From contig NW_026733778.1 of assembly GCF_028476545.1 (NCBI RefSeq), positions 1 to 64,000 of the forward strand: DNA of 64,000 bases, in the 5' to 3' direction. Source of the stretch: Physella acuta. Taxonomy: Eukaryota; Mollusca; Gastropoda; Physidae. Both the position numbers and the translations under genes were made by a program. Below are positions 1 through 13,500 of the stretch, one piece after another (the stretch's first letter is position 1; the number at the start of each line of letters is the position of its first letter). Below the pieces are notes generated by a model that was not told the DNA's origin, did no database searches, and saw only the letters and a list, made by a program, of their open reading frames with translations.

Positions 1-235
1 GCAAGTGTTAGCGGATCCACCTGACAGGTAGGCTACACCAGGTCAAAGTCGTGGGTCGTGTGTTGGGGCGAGCGACGACGCATGGGTGCACCCGTTCGGT
101 CACGGGCCCCTGGATGACATACACCGCAGGGTTTCAGTTGACTTCGCCATGACAGAAGGAGGGGGCCGGCGGTAGTCGTGTTGATGTTGTGAAGTGACGC
201 GCTGGAGTTGTTTCTTGCACGGTGGTAAGCTCTTT

Positions 236-800
236 ATGTGAGTGTTTGTGTTGCTCTCTTTCTGTGTGTGTGTGTGTCTGTGTGTGTTGTACTGCCTGTG
301 AGTGTCTGTGTTGCTCTATCTGTGTGTGTGTGTCGTATATGTACTGTCTGTGACTGTTACACTCTTTCTTTGCGACGTGCCTGTGTGTATGGCTATTGTT
401 TATCTGTGTGTGTTTTTCTCTCAGTGCGAATGAATCTTTCTCTTGGCGTGTGTGTGTATGTCCCTTTCTTAGTGCTGTGTGTGTGTCTGTGAGGTCTCTG
501 TGTATCTATACAGTGGTGGACTGGCCCACCGGTCTACCGGGGAAAACATTATGTGGGCCCCAAAGACAAAAGTACCACAGGAAAAAAATCGCTGTGGGCC
601 CTAATGAACGGTGCTGTAATCGTCCTATTTGGGGGACTCTTTTTCAAATTTCCCGGGTCCTCTTGGATACAGCCAGTCCACCCCTGTATCTTTGTGTGTC
701 TGTGTGTGTCTAGGTGTGTTGTGTGTGTCTGTATTTGTCTGTGTGTGTGTGTATTTCTGTGTGTCTCCGTGTTTCTCAGTGTGTCTGTGTGTGTCAGTGT
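236..800. repeat. GT/TCTG-rich simple sequence
   Basis: Repeats of tgtgtctgtgtg on both sides of the short element at 511-686. The open frames across it are Cys/Val/Leu-rich artefacts of the repeat. Confidence 0.9.
511..686. mobile_element. hAT-like short element (cagtggtggactggccca type)
   Basis: Begins cagtggtggactggc and ends gccagtccacccctg, a clear terminal inverted repeat. Flanks tatctata and tatctttg agree at 6 of 8 positions, as for an old 8-bp duplication. It has inserted into GT-rich simple sequence. Confidence 0.7.
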
Positions 801-1361
801 GTATTCTTATTAACTAACAATACACCCATATATCTGTTCTCACAATTATAGTGCAAACATTAACCCCAGGGTTAAGCTGAAGGTTAGTATTAGGCCTAGT
901 TGTTGGGGCTTCTCTAGTCTGCGAAGACAACCCAAAGACCATTAGACGAAAGTCTTTTGCCAGAAAGTCCCGTTGCTCAGATGATCAATTGCACGAAAAA
1001 AAATTAATTCATTAATTAATTTTTTTATCTGTATGTTTTTTTTCAACTACAGTCTATATTTTTAACAAACTGTATGCAACAATCATATAGTTTTTCAACA
1101 TCAAAAAGAATACTGCTATTGTTAAAAAGCAATTAACATTTAAATTTATTCAATTTTTTTAAAGAATATCACATTACATTTAATTATTTCGTGTCAAAGT
1201 ACAATATTTAATTCGGTTTTTATCAGAGACGTCTTTAAAATGGGTAACACCCGGTGCGATTACTCGGTGTATTTATTTAAATAGATGTTTGTATGTTGTG
1301 TCTGTGTGTATGTTGTATCTATGTCTCCGTCTCTACAACATTCGCAAGTCAAAGTGCGTGT
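801..1361. other. AT-rich stretch, nothing recognised
   Basis: No coding or repeat signal beyond general A/T richness. Confidence 0.5.
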
Positions 1362-1369
1362 GAACCTAC

Positions 1370-1455
1370 CAGTGGCGTAGCCAGGAATTGGTCATGGGAG
1401 GGGTTCAAATATTTTTCCATATGTATAAAGTCATATGTTATATATATATATATAT

Positions 1456-1513
<58 letters not shown>

Positions 1514-1577
1514 GGGGTGTGAGTCCATGGGATGGGTTACAACCCCCCCTCACCCCCCCCCCTTGCCTACACCACTG
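1370..1577. mobile_element. hAT-like MITE family A, copy 1
   Basis: Ends cagtggcgtagccagg and ttgcctacaccactg form the inverted repeat. A perfect 8-bp duplication, gaacctac, flanks it at 1362-1369 and 1578-1585. Inside are an interrupted (TA)n tract (about 1438-1513) and C runs. Confidence 0.88.
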
Positions 1578-1585
1578 GAACCTAC

Positions 1586-2282
1586 ATGTCATAGTTACCC
1601 CATCACCCGGCTTACCTATTCGCGCCGACACGTCCGATGTTTGTTTAAACCCATTAGCGAATCACATCAGACGCAAGGTTAAGCAAATCACTTGATCAAG
1701 AAGCTTTAACGCAGGTAAACGAAACGGGTTAAATATGCTGGACTAGGTGGATAAGACGTGTTTATGTTTACAGTTTGACCATAGTGTTAAATATATTCGC
1801 TGCGGTCTTGCGAATTACGACTTAGATGATGGTGTTTATTATGGGTGCGGGCGCGTGGTTGTCATATGTTAAAACAACACTAATAAATGGACGATGGTAA
1901 CGTATTAAATCGACTCAGGAGTTTACGTCAAGTGGTAATCAAAAGTCGGTCTCGATTTTCTGTCCACTAGATTACTGGAGTCACCAAGCAGTATACATAC
2001 AATATGTGTCCTTATTGGGTTTTTGTTTTGTGGCGTATTCGTAATTGGCGTAATCGAGGGTGTTAGGGAGGCTAGACCCCCCCCCCCCCCCACACACACA
2101 CCCACACACCCCTCTCCCCCACTAAAATGACAACTGAATTGTTTCACATTAGGTTACAGCTATTGTAAATATTGACAATATGAAACCACTATTTAACATG
2201 AATTATACATTTTGCAAAGAAAAATTGCAAACGTATCCAACAAGTTATTGAAAAAAATTAAGTTCCTTTTGAATTTGACGTT
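1586..2282. other. No gene recognised
   Basis: Non-coding, with a C/CA-rich run near 2078-2120. Confidence 0.5.
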
Positions 2283-2508
2283 CCATGGGCCCAAGTGAAG
2301 TAGAGTTAACCTGTTTCTTTGACCTCGGCAATAAAGGGATTATGTGGTCAGCACAATGACCAGACGGCTTTACTTTCCTTAATTAGCGTGAGTCAGGTAC
2401 CCATCAGAGCTGGGAGGACTCAGAGGCGTTCTACGGCCTTGAACCTGGATTCGAACTCGAGACTTTCGGGTTAGCAGTCGTAGCGCTACGATTCGACCAC
2501 GCCGTCCA
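2283..2508 (-). mobile_element. tRNA-derived SINE, best copy in the window
   Basis: On the minus strand the head reads GGACGGCGTGGTCGAATCG (box A at TGGTCGAATCG) and then GAGTTCGAATCCAGG (box B), with normal tRNA spacing. The non-tRNA body continues to 2283 (agtagagttaacc on the plus strand). The relic cannot be a functional tRNA because no 3' acceptor pairing is visible. Confidence 0.82.
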
Positions 2509-2517
2509 TAAGCATGT

Positions 2518-2682
2518 TATAAACTTCGATAATTTCATACCATCTAACATTTATTTACCTAATCGTATCGTTATTGTGTTCGATAATTTCATACAATCTA
2601 AAATTTATTTACCTAAAGTTATTATTATTTTGTTCGATAATTTCATAACATCTAACATTTATTTACCTAAACGTAACGTTAT
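2518..2682. repeat. About 58-bp tandem repeat, three units
   Basis: Units start ttcgataatttcata and contain atttatttaccta; the second and third keep nearly the same order. Confidence 0.85.
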
Positions 2683-2689
2683 TTTACAT

Positions 2690-4061
2690 TAACGTCTTGA
2701 TTCAAAAATGGCCGCTATATTCTAGTCTTCTAAAATGACTAGTACATTTTTTTTTCAGTACCCAGTTCATAGTCCTTTTAATTTGTAGCGTGGCTTTTAC
2801 CTTGCAAATAAAAGACTTTTTTTCTTAAATGTTCTGGAATCCTCTTCTCAGAGTACAATTAAGACCCTTTATCTCTGATCCCTGTAGACCCCCATACTGT
2901 GCTAAGAACCGTAACCCCATTAAGACACTACTGTTATATAAAATACTCAGGGGAATTCCTTAAATAACGCAGTAGATTTTTATGTGTAGGGCCGACCTTA
3001 CTTGTCAGAATGTATTCACGATTAAGTACTCTCGTCTATTGAAATCCGTGCCCCCTTCATACCAGTATACAATCAACGAAGGCAGCGCTTGATCGCGAGT
3101 TGAATTCCTGTGCCAACGTGTAACACTACTCTGATTACAAGACTACATTAAACAGATTCACATTATTATTATGACACTGTCAGCTTAGACCACTTATAAT
3201 ACATTTTAAACTTAAAGTCATCTTTTCTTTCAGTTATTTTTCTTGTGGGGCACTCGAAACTTACGGGGGGGGGGGGGGGGCAATTAAAATGTATTTCCTG
3301 GGGGGGGGGGGGGGGGGGTCGGCAGACACTACTTATGGTACATATTTTCTTTATAAATTATAGTAAGTTTCCTCGGGTTGCTAAACCGAAAAAGTCCCAT
3401 GTTCGAACCCCAGGCTCATTATCTGGGAACAGCAATATGCCTTTACATCAGAAACTGGGTGGACTCGAAATCTTCTTGCTAGAAGCCAAACGCTCTACCA
3501 TTCAACCACGCCGTCCCATATTTATAAATTATAAATAAATGAGTTATATATATAAATTATATTTTTTTCTATTTAATCTCGGGGGGGGGAGGGGGGGGCG
3601 ATGGAAGTGCCCCCTCCTGAATAAACTGGTTGCAGTGGCGTTGCTGGGGGTAGAGTGGAAGAGCGGTCAATTCTGGCTGAACAATTTTCCCAATAAGCTT
3701 ATGCAGTTATATTTATGCAATAAAAGACGGAAAATATAGTCATCCCAGCGCGCCAAAATCTGAACCTTTTATGAAGATGGTTTTAGGTAGATTTCAAGTT
3801 GGATATATGGTTACTTTTAGGAAATATTTATATAATTTGCTCGAATTAAGTTGTAATTTAATTTCTATTGCACAATTACAATATTGATTGATTTCTGCAA
3901 TGGAGTGATAAAAATATTTCTTGTCATCTTTGTTTTAATAATTTTTTGCTAAATTCTAAATAAAGACACATTTTAAAATTTATTTTCACAGTAGGATCTA
4001 AAGATGTGGTCGTACATTTTAGATGTGCTCCGAAATGTATTCCATCTGACTAAAATTTCAG
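2690..4061. other. Upstream flank of the PAQR exons
   Basis: Contains SINE fragments in both orientations (about 3372-3416 plus, 3460-3517 minus), G homopolymers near 3264-3281, 3300-3317 and 3579-3598, and a degenerate piece of short-element family B near 3228-3320. The missing first PAQR exon could lie here or further left; I could not identify it. Confidence 0.5.
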
Positions 4062-4850
4062 CCTACACTTCCGGTCGAAGAAGTCCCGCTGCTCTTTCGC
4101 GAGCCCGGTGTCAAGTCTGGTTATCGTCCCACAAAAAAAGACCCGACCTATTATGTCAAGAGCGCTTTTCAAGTCAATAACGAGACAGTCAATGTGTGGA
4201 CACACGCGTTGGATTCTGTATCATTCTGCTTAAGTACGTGTTAACTTGAGATGAACGAAAGGAATGGAGAAAATCAAACTGAAAAATACGAAAAATATAA
4301 ATAATTTATGCATTTTATTTTATAGGTTAAAAACAGCATAAGTGAAAAACATTTCCAGCAAATTGAAGTCCGTCGAATAAAAAATGATATATGTACCCAA
4401 CTAAAAAAAAAACTTTATTAAAAAAAAGCTTGGATCAACCATCTATAAATGTTGTCACACATCGGAGTAGGGTTAGATTTTTTTATAAATTCGATCTGCC
4501 TCCGCTGCTGAACGGGGTGGGGTGGGGGGTGGTGGTGGGCGTAATTATGCATTTTTTTAAATGTGCACGTACAGGACTCACGTCAGGGAAAACAGAGGCG
4601 GCGCGGCATAGCGCTCACAGTGACCACACTGTCCCTACATATGCCATCGTCACATAAATGTCAACTCTATATGCCTTCAGGTCCAATATGGTATTTTTTT
4701 ACATATTAAGTTGGAAAATATGTCAATTTACGTTAGAATTTTATGGTTACTTTAAAAAGGGGTATGGAACTAATTGAAGGGATAATCTGACGATAGTGGG
4801 TTCGATCTGTAGTAGTATCGTATAAACACTCGTGCCGTCATTAACTGACG

Positions 4851-4944
<94 letters not shown>

Positions 4945-7132
4945 GCTATTGTATACTTTATACTGTTTGACCAATGCGCCACATGTCAACATCTCTATAC
5001 ATTTTGTTGCAGAACCCTGTCGTACCTGCCGTATTACCTGGACAGGGACCCCCGGTACTGGCCAATGTTGGGTTTCGGGGTGTGTTCGCTGATATTTTTA
5101 GCCCTCAGCACATTTGCACATGCCGTCCACAGCGCCTCCCCACTGATGCATTACCTGTGTTTCCAGGTATTTGGTTTGATCCTCGTTGTCACGTGCATTG
5201 TTTGGTTCGCGTGTACTCTGAAAATGACACCATTGACTCGTTATAGAGCATTTGTTTTACATGTGAGGTTTACAGGAGTCGGACTCCATTTTTTAATCGA
5301 AATCTATCATATATACAGGCATAGTGGAAGAAGTGGTTGGGGGGTAGAGCTCACAACTGCTGACCCGAAAGTCTCAAGTTCGAATCCCGGGCTCGAGTCT
5401 GTAAGGACGTCCATTAGTCAAATAAGCTCTGATGGGTAACTGACCCACGTTTATAGTAAATTATAGCGTCCATTAACGACGTCACACTTCCAGGGGGCAG
5501 GGTTTCGTTATTTTGTGACGAGGGTTCAGAAAGTGTGTCGAAACACTTTTGCATTTTAATAAGTAATGCTAGAAAGTAAATTTTAACCGTTATTTCGCGT
5601 TTTTGTTATTAGTTTGTTTTTGTAAATTAAATAGAAATGGATTAATATACATGATGTTGACTGAGTTCAGTAAATATTTTAGAAAGAAAATAACGTTTTA
5701 AAAACAGACATGGCAATTTTGAGGGACGCGAGGGTTGTAAGTTGAGGTGTGACGTCTTTATGCGGGTGGGGGTGTGTCTTGTTTGTGACGATGGGGAGAG
5801 GGAAATCATTTTAAAAAGCAGATTGTTATGTACGGAAGAAGCCTTAGTGAAAGTAGTATTTCTTCTAGGCATCTAATCGGGGGAGCCCCCTCCCCCCCCC
5901 CTCCCCGAAAATTTCAAGTTCAAGTGTCCCCCCCCACCCCCCCCCCCCCCCCCCACCCCCCCCACCCCCCGAGAAAAAAGTCTAGAAGAAACACAGAGTG
6001 AAACAAAGGCGGCTATGCTTGGATCACATCACACTGTTTGGAGCGTTTGGGGCGAACGATATTATTAAGCAGCCATCACTAGTGTCTAAAAATGAGAAAA
6101 GTTTACAATTTTATATTTAATTTTGGTTTAAACACACCGTAATAATGAAACGCCACTTTGTCTTGTGTTTTTCGCATCAGATAGACTACGCAGGCGTGGC
6201 CCAGTTTACCCTGGGCGGAAGTCTGTTGATGAGTTACCTGCAGGTGTCTGAGGAGATCGTCACCAGTTACTTCCCTTATTGGGTATTCCCCGTCAACATC
6301 TTGCTCAGCTTCAATGACTTTCTGTGCTGTACTATCGCCAAGTTGAAGTACCGCCGGCCGTACCCTTTTGCCAGAAAGTTATGGCAGGTTAGTGAAAACA
6401 CAGTATTCAGATAGGTTTATAGATGGGACGACATTGCATTGTGAAGTCGATAAATACTGCATTTTGGTGGTTGAGGTAGGATTTTGTTATCATTTTGGAG
6501 AGGAGGAGTGCGGATTTTCCTCTCTCTATATATTTAAAAAATTCAGTTTTAGGAGAATCATAAGTAGGAAACTGAAAGCTTTGAAGAAATGCAGTCGTCA
6601 ATACTTGGTGCTTAACTATTGGGGGACAAGGTAGTGGTGGTGGGAGGGGGGAGGAGGGTGTCTGTTGTCACTGGATCAGGGTTTCTTTCAGATATTTTTC
6701 TCTGGGTCACATGAAACTTCCGGTGGGGCATTTAAAACTTCTAGGGGCGTAGATCAGAGTTTCTTCCAGTCATCTCTTCGTGCGGACGATGTGTGACAGG
6801 GGGGAGGGGGAGGTAAAAATCGTCCAAAAAATAGTGACTTCATTTATGGATGGCCCCCATGCGCTTTTATTTTTCAGGTTATTCCCTTAACAACACACGC
6901 CTCATTCAGCGTCTTCGTCCTCATGGGTCCCAGATTTTTTAAGTGCTTCAGGTCACCCAGCTGCCAAATGTTCTGGGAAGAACCAGGTTTGGCGTTTGTG
7001 TTTCTTGCGTCAATAGCCGGCATCGTTTGTGCTGTTTTCTTCTCAAGGTTAGTTCTTTAAAATCCATACATATTTTCTTTTTTAAATATAGTACGGTAAT
7101 ACTTATTAGGATATATATATACATATATATAC

Positions 7133-7221
<89 letters not shown>

Positions 7222-7244
7222 AATATACATATACATAAATAAAC

Positions 7245-7275
<31 letters not shown>

Positions 7276-7358
7276 AATATACATATATATATATACATAT
7301 GATAAATATACATATATATATACATATATATATATATACATATACATATATGTGTGTG

Positions 7359-7452
<94 letters not shown>

Positions 7453-7759
7453 CGTCAAATGGACTAAATTAAAATTTCAAAACTTTTTTTCTCTTAGTCA
7501 CATTCCAGAAAAAATATGGCCTGGAAAATTTGATTTCATAGGTCAAGGCCATCAAATCTTCCACGTGTCCAGCGTGATTCTGGTCATCTTCCAGTTCCAG
7601 GCAGCAGAGTTGGACATCGTCTACCACCACCGGGTCAACATGACACACCTGCCTTGCTGGCAGATCCCAGTTTCCATCTTCCTCCTGCTGTTTGTCTGCT
7701 GTTTTACCATTTACGTTCTGTTCCCATACACACTGAGGAGAGCCAAAGAAGAGGAATAA
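4062..7759 (+). CDS. Class II PAQR / membrane progestin receptor-like 7-TM protein (5' end missing)
   Basis: Five exons, 4062-4237, 5013-5166, 6181-6387, 6878-7047 and 7498-7759, join in phase into 322 residues ending at TAA. The three PAQR signatures are present: ExxNxxxH (NETVNVWTH, residues 41-48), SxxxH (STFAH, 91-95) followed by IDYAGV (111), and HxxxH (GHQIFHV, 254-258) after [12 protein letters not shown]. These residues form the zinc site of adiponectin/progestin receptors. About seven hydrophobic segments can be traced, so it is an integral membrane protein. The spacing from NVWTH to the next helix matches vertebrate mPRs without gaps, which selects the GTGTTA donor after 4237. It is closer to PAQR5-9 than to adiponectin receptors because the loop after motif B and the tail after HxxxH are mPR-like. 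Human PAQR7 has about 346 residues, so roughly 20-30 N-terminal residues lie in an upstream exon I could not find; the frame before 4062 hits a stop. Ligand is unknown. Confidence 0.88.
4851..4937. repeat. (TA)n-(TG)n compound microsatellite in PAQR intron
   Basis: About 30 TA units followed directly by about 13 TG units, ending some 75 bases before the acceptor of exon 5013-5166. Confidence 0.95.
5320..5450 (+). mobile_element. tRNA-derived SINE fragment, plus orientation
   Basis: Box A-like agtggttggggggtagagc and box B agttcgaatcccggg are spaced as in a tRNA; the segment then runs into the same body as the 2283 copy (gctctgatgggtaactgac). It lies in PAQR intron 2. Confidence 0.78.
5854..5996. 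mobile_element. hAT-like MITE family B, copy 1
   Basis: Ends tagtatttcttctaggcatc and agtctagaagaaacacag are inverted. Flanks agtgaaag (5846-5853) and agtgaaac (5997-6004) agree at 7 of 8. The interior is almost pure C with scattered A. It lies in PAQR intron 2. Confidence 0.8.
6672..6780. mobile_element. Degenerate family B fragments
   Basis: Two direct copies of gatcaGRGTTTCTTYCAG, about 90 bases apart, with ...catgaaacttccggtgggg... between. They look like broken left ends of family B in PAQR intron 3. Confidence 0.55.
7110..7448. repeat. (TA)n / (TACATA)n microsatellite in PAQR intron
   Basis: About 340 bp of TA with interspersed CATA, ending some 50 bases before the last PAQR exon. Confidence 0.95.
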
Positions 7760-8130
7760 CCCATACACGTTTTAGCGTAGTCTAAAATTAGGCCTTACAA
7801 ACTTGGGGTCAACCGGAAGCCAGGACCATAGGTTAAAGGTGATGGCCATGATTACCATGGCAACAAAGTTTACGGTGAAAGCTGCGCTTCTCGCTACTAA
7901 AAAAAAACACCAAGATTTTTCCCAGCGATGACATTTGGGGACTATTCTAGATCTTCCCAAGCAAGCTCTCACAAAAGGGGATGCGTATTTTGTCTGCATC
8001 AATACAACCTGGAACAAAGTATCCTAATGACGCCCTGCATACAGCACTGTCCAGATAATACCAGTTTGAACAAGATGCTGTGAAAATGATGCTCAATGTC
8101 CAGATAGTGACGTCATTGATAGGACGGAGA

Positions 8131-8399
<269 letters not shown>

Positions 8400-9117
8400 G
8401 ACGGAGAACACATTCCTTCATTTTTAAATTCCGCAACTGCCTGTTAACACTTGCTAAATAATTGATGTTTATTGGTGCTCTGTATTTTACCAGAATGAAG
8501 ATCTGAAAGTTGTTTATAAATGTGTAGTTAAGGTTAAATATAACTATAGCATAAAGTCTTACTATATTTTCTTTGCTGCTTAGGCCTCAGCGTGATTTCA
8601 CTAAAGGTTGGTGAGCACTGAATATAGTGGGCATATAGTGAATTTAACTTGTTTTTTTTTTAATGTGTAATACGTTTGCTTGGTAGAAGGATTGCGGCTT
8701 CTTTAGCTCATCCGGAAGTTCAGAGACACTAGGAACTCGCCCATTCGCAGAATGATCTGAAGACGATTTTTTTTCCGGAGAATCTCAGCCAAAACCCACG
8801 GGAACAATATTTTCACTGTTGGTTTAACACAAGAGGAGTTCTATGCTCCTCGGTCGGTCTTACAAGCTAGCAGTAATATAGATACATATATAAAGATGTA
8901 TATAACTCTAATAAACCATTAAACCAACTTGAAAGAGATGGCTTTCTTACTAAAATTAGATATGACTTGTTTTGATGCCTAGAGTGGTGTCACCTGGTTT
9001 AGTTCGCCCCCACGCCCCCCCCCCCCCCCACCTTGTAACGCCACTGCCGTATAGGCGTGTGACATGTTTTGAAATTTTTACTTTTCTATAATGTTTATAG
9101 GATTTTTTTTACTACAA

Positions 9118-9211
9118 ATATATATATTATATATATATATATATATATATTATATAATATATATTATATAATATATATATTATTATATATATTATTATAT
9201 ATATATATATC
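9118..9211. repeat. Interrupted (TA)n tract
   Basis: TA repeats broken by TATTATA steps. Confidence 0.9.
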
Positions 9212-9411
9212 ATTTTATTTCTGCTTCTTATGAATTTGTAAACAACAATGTTTTGTAGACTAATATTGCGACTATAGAAATGCATATGTTACTCATATTA
9301 TTTTAATGGCTCCAATTTATTGTGATGTATCGAATGCCTGTGATTTCTCCGTTCTGGTTATATAAACGTATATATTTTTTTCCTATTTACATTTACACAT
9401 AGATATCTAAC

Positions 9412-9594
9412 CAGCGTTTCTTCCAGACTTTTTTTATTTTTAGTGCCGGGGGGCACTTGAAATTTTCGGGGGGCGCACTAAAATTTCCAGGGGGGGGGGG
9501 GGGCGGTTTAAAGATAAATTATTTCGTTCGGTGGGGGTGGGAGAAGGGTAGACTTCCCCCCCCCCCCCCGAAAAGATGTCTGGAAGAAACTCTG
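9412..9594. mobile_element. hAT-like MITE family B, copy 2
   Basis: Ends cagcgtttcttccagac and gtctggaagaaactctg; perfect 8-bp duplication tatctaac at 9404-9411 and 9595-9602. The interior has ggggggcacttgaaattttc and long G and C runs. Confidence 0.9.
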
Positions 9595-10564
9595 TATCTA
9601 ACTTTTTAAAACGTGTGGCTGTTGTATTTGTATGGGGTGCCCGGAGAACATTTCTCCTGTGCTATTTTCTCAAAATATCATTAGCCCGATGGCTGATTTT
9701 CCCAAATGGAGAATTGTTTGAAAAGAAAATTATGAAAAAATGGAAAATTGTTTGAAAAGAAAATATATTATGAACACAAATCAATGTATAGCCTACATTA
9801 ATGTTATCATCCTTTTGCGAAATTTGCTTTAGGGTAATCGTTGCGATTCCGAAAAACGGCATTCGGGCATTTGTCGTATGCCCGTTGTTATGTGTGTGTG
9901 TGTGTATATCTACGTTTGAAACTATTTTTTATAGAGGTTTATAAATTATACCGTCCATTTGTGTGCATGGACCAACGGATATCGTAGATAGGCCCTTACT
10001 GATAGAACTAGTGAGTTATAAGAACCAATTTGTGAGAAATGTTTTATTTTGTTTAAAAATCCTAACTATTCCTGTTAAAATGTTACTGTTACAGACTATT
10101 TCAGTTTACTTTGTTTTTTAATGTAACCGTATACCAGAATAAATTTCTTTTATACACTTTAAAAATCAGGAACAGAATATACAGCAGCTGAAATCTTTCT
10201 GGATAAACCAGTTATAATTTATGTTATTTAATAAAACTTATTTCTACATACAAGTGAATAATTTGTCCTCATCCTTTATATTTAAGTGTGGCGAGGGTTG
10301 AACAAGTCACGGGGGTGGGGTGGAGTGTTTGTTGTCAACGGTTAGGTGAGACGTATTGCAACAGACCAACCATTTTCCAACGGAAACTGGAAACCCGGTC
10401 GACTAGTGTTCTTAAAAACTTGGCCGAAGGAGTAGAGTTGTACCTGGTTAAAATTCTACATTAACTAGTGCAATGATAAATTTTCATTCCCCAAACCTCG
10501 GCTGCCAATACCCAATATCGACCTGCCATTATTTCAGTTATTTTAGATACAAACACCACACACA

Positions 10565-13500
10565 CAACTTTGATGAATTATTTTATTGAAATAAGACTTT
10601 GACTAACTTCATGTTAACAAAATGTGTGTAAAAAAAGTGAATTTTTTTTTTCTAACAGTATGTAGTGAACTCAAATGTACACTGTCCCCAGATATTAAAA
10701 CAGAAATTTTTTAAAATCTTTAAAAAGTTGTTTACATTTTGAAACTGGATAGCAACTGTTTTTTACCCTCAAAATCCCTGCATATAGGTTACAAAACTCC
10801 ACACAATTTAAATCACACACATCAAAATCTATGTTTGAAGTATGTTCATTCAATTAGACAAATATCCCTCATATTGCTTTGTCAACTGTTACAACATTAA
10901 CTTTCCATGTTTAAATTTTGAGTTTAAAAAAATGTACTAATAAATTTAAACTAAAAAATGAGCTATTAATACATTTAGAGTAGGCCTAAATAAAAAAGCT
11001 ATAATTTATAATATAATTGACTATTTAAACAATTAGCAACAAAATTTGATTTTAATTATAGACCTGGTCAACTAAACAAAGCATAAATATTTATACAAGA
11101 CATTAACCTTAACAAAACTCTTAAATATTGTTAATAAACTAAATGTATATACACTTGGCAGATAATTTATCTATGGCTTGCTCTGCTGCACCTGCTTAAC
11201 ACAACTTGTGTTACCTGGTAATATTGGTCACATACCAACAAGTCTGATGTAACAAATCTGACAACCAAATACCTGGTCACAAATCTGACAGCCAAATATC
11301 TGGTCACAAATCTGACAGCCAAATATCTGGTCACAAATCTGACAGCCAAATACCTGGTCACAAATCTGACAGCCAAATATCTGGTCACAAATCTGACAGC
11401 CAAATATCTGGTCACAAATCTGACAGCCAAATACCTGGTCACAAATCTGACAGCCAAATACCTGGTCACAAATCTGACAGCCAAATACCTGGTAGCAAAT
11501 CTGACAGCCAAATATCTGTTCACAAATCTGACAACCAAATACCTGGTCACAAATCTGACAACCAAATACCTGGTCACACATCTGACAGCCAAATATCTGG
11601 TCACAAATCTGACAGCCAAATATCTGGTCACAAATCTGACAGCCAAATATCTGGTCACAAATCTGACAGCCAAATACATCATTTCCAAATGCATGGTCAC
11701 TAATTTTAAACTTTATTTTCTATATACGACTAGATTCACTTTTTAATTTTACCCAAACGTAAAACCCGAAAGTAAAAGTTTTAAACTTAATAACACTATA
11801 ATCTTAACAAAGATCATCCACCGGCCTGATTATAGAGAAGGATTAGTACTATTCTAAAATCCAAACCGTTGATTCTAGAGGTGCATCAGAAAAGCTAGTT
11901 TTCATTCTCCTGCGCCCTGCTTACACTTACACTCAACATGGCAGGGTTTTTTTTTATTTATAACCAACTAAAACCTGCTAAAACCCAAATATACCTCAAT
12001 ATGTAACTGACCACCTGAAAAAAAAATGTTTCGATGTTTGAAACAGGATGCATAGCCAGAAAAGGGATTTTCAAGTTTTTCTAGGTGGAATTTAGAAATA
12101 TCAAGAAAATTTTAGTGTAAAAATCCAATTTAGGTATATATTTTTAATTTCACTTATCAAATTTTAGAAGAAAATTTTCCTTAATACAAAAACAAAGTTA
12201 CATCTCTATATATACCCAATGATTTATTCATGCTTTTACTAAGACACGGGTCTTTTCCAGGGAAACCCAATCAAAAATGTATCACAGTTTACCAAGCACA
12301 GGTACTCAAACTCCTCATAATGTTGCTTAGAAAAAAGTTCATGGTATGTTAAGTTATATACAAATCATTAAAATAATTAGTTAACGAATAAAAATGCAGT
12401 GGCAATTTAATATTGTTAGTATGAAAAAATTTCTCGTGTATTGAAAATAAAGTTTTTTAAAAATTAAAAAAAGCAAATGTATTATGCTTATGTACTAAAA
12501 AAAAACATTTTATTCTACAGTTCTTTACTGATGGTTAAATTTAAATTATAATTCTTTTGTTTATAATTATTGTACTTTAATACGTTGAATTAAAATTTCT
12601 TTAAAATACAATTATATTCAGTACTCCATGGATCCTTGTCACAACCCTAAAACTATATTGAGCAAAAAAAAGATTTAAAAAATGTACAAAAATTGAAAAA
12701 AAAAAAAACTTGCCTGATAAGTTTATTAATTATACTTTTATAACTATACGTTTTTTTTTCATTTATACACTTACAATGAAATAAAGTTAAAACCAATAAA
12801 TATGTTGTACATTTACACTAATTTACACTGGGGGGTAAAATACAATTTACATATGGATTGTAGATTTTTTTTTTTTTTACTTTTACAAACAGGGTAACAC
12901 CAAATTTGTAGTTGGAATGAACAGCTATTTTAAACTGATTTTTTTAAATCAAGTCATTCAAATAAGATACAAAATAATACAGCAACCACAGAAAGAAACT
13001 CTGGCAATAATAACATGTAATAAAGTTTCATCCAGTACAATTATCATCAAGGTACCTTTACAAGAGTTAACTATTTACGTAAAACAAAAATTCTTTGATT
13101 ATGTTTAGATTATGTGATGAATTAAAAAAAAAATATGTAAGATTGATCTCAATGTGCTTTATACATGCATAGGAAGCTATTAAATTATTTAAATGTAAGA
13201 TGTGAGTTAGGTTACAATGTTTTATTTGAAATTAAGTTTTTGCTAGCAGAGCTAATTTAAAAAAATGTTTGAATGAAATAAGAAATTTATTTTTGGAAAA
13301 CCCATGATGGAATGTGAATTTTTAAAATTGATTTTAGTTTCATACAAGTGTGAGAGAAAGATCATTGAGGAAAGAGTGAGATTAAAAAAAGTAAATACTT
13401 AAATTCGTACTTTAATTTGTTCTTTTTGGTTTTTGGTTAAAAATAAGATGCGATTTTCATGAAGTGTAATAATTTTTACTGATTATCACTAATCTCTATT

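Noticed and set aside
2440-2508. tRNA gene on the minus strand
   Set aside because: Boxes A and B are present, but acceptor-stem pairing is not and the tRNA part continues into a SINE body repeated elsewhere.
7110-7448. Long Tyr/Ile frames over TA repeats
   Set aside because: Pure microsatellite translation.
11167-11700. 177-codon minus-strand frame of nine-residue repeats (silk- or adhesive-like)
   Set aside because: Explained by the 27-bp array; no signal peptide, no splice context and AT-rich UTR-like surroundings.
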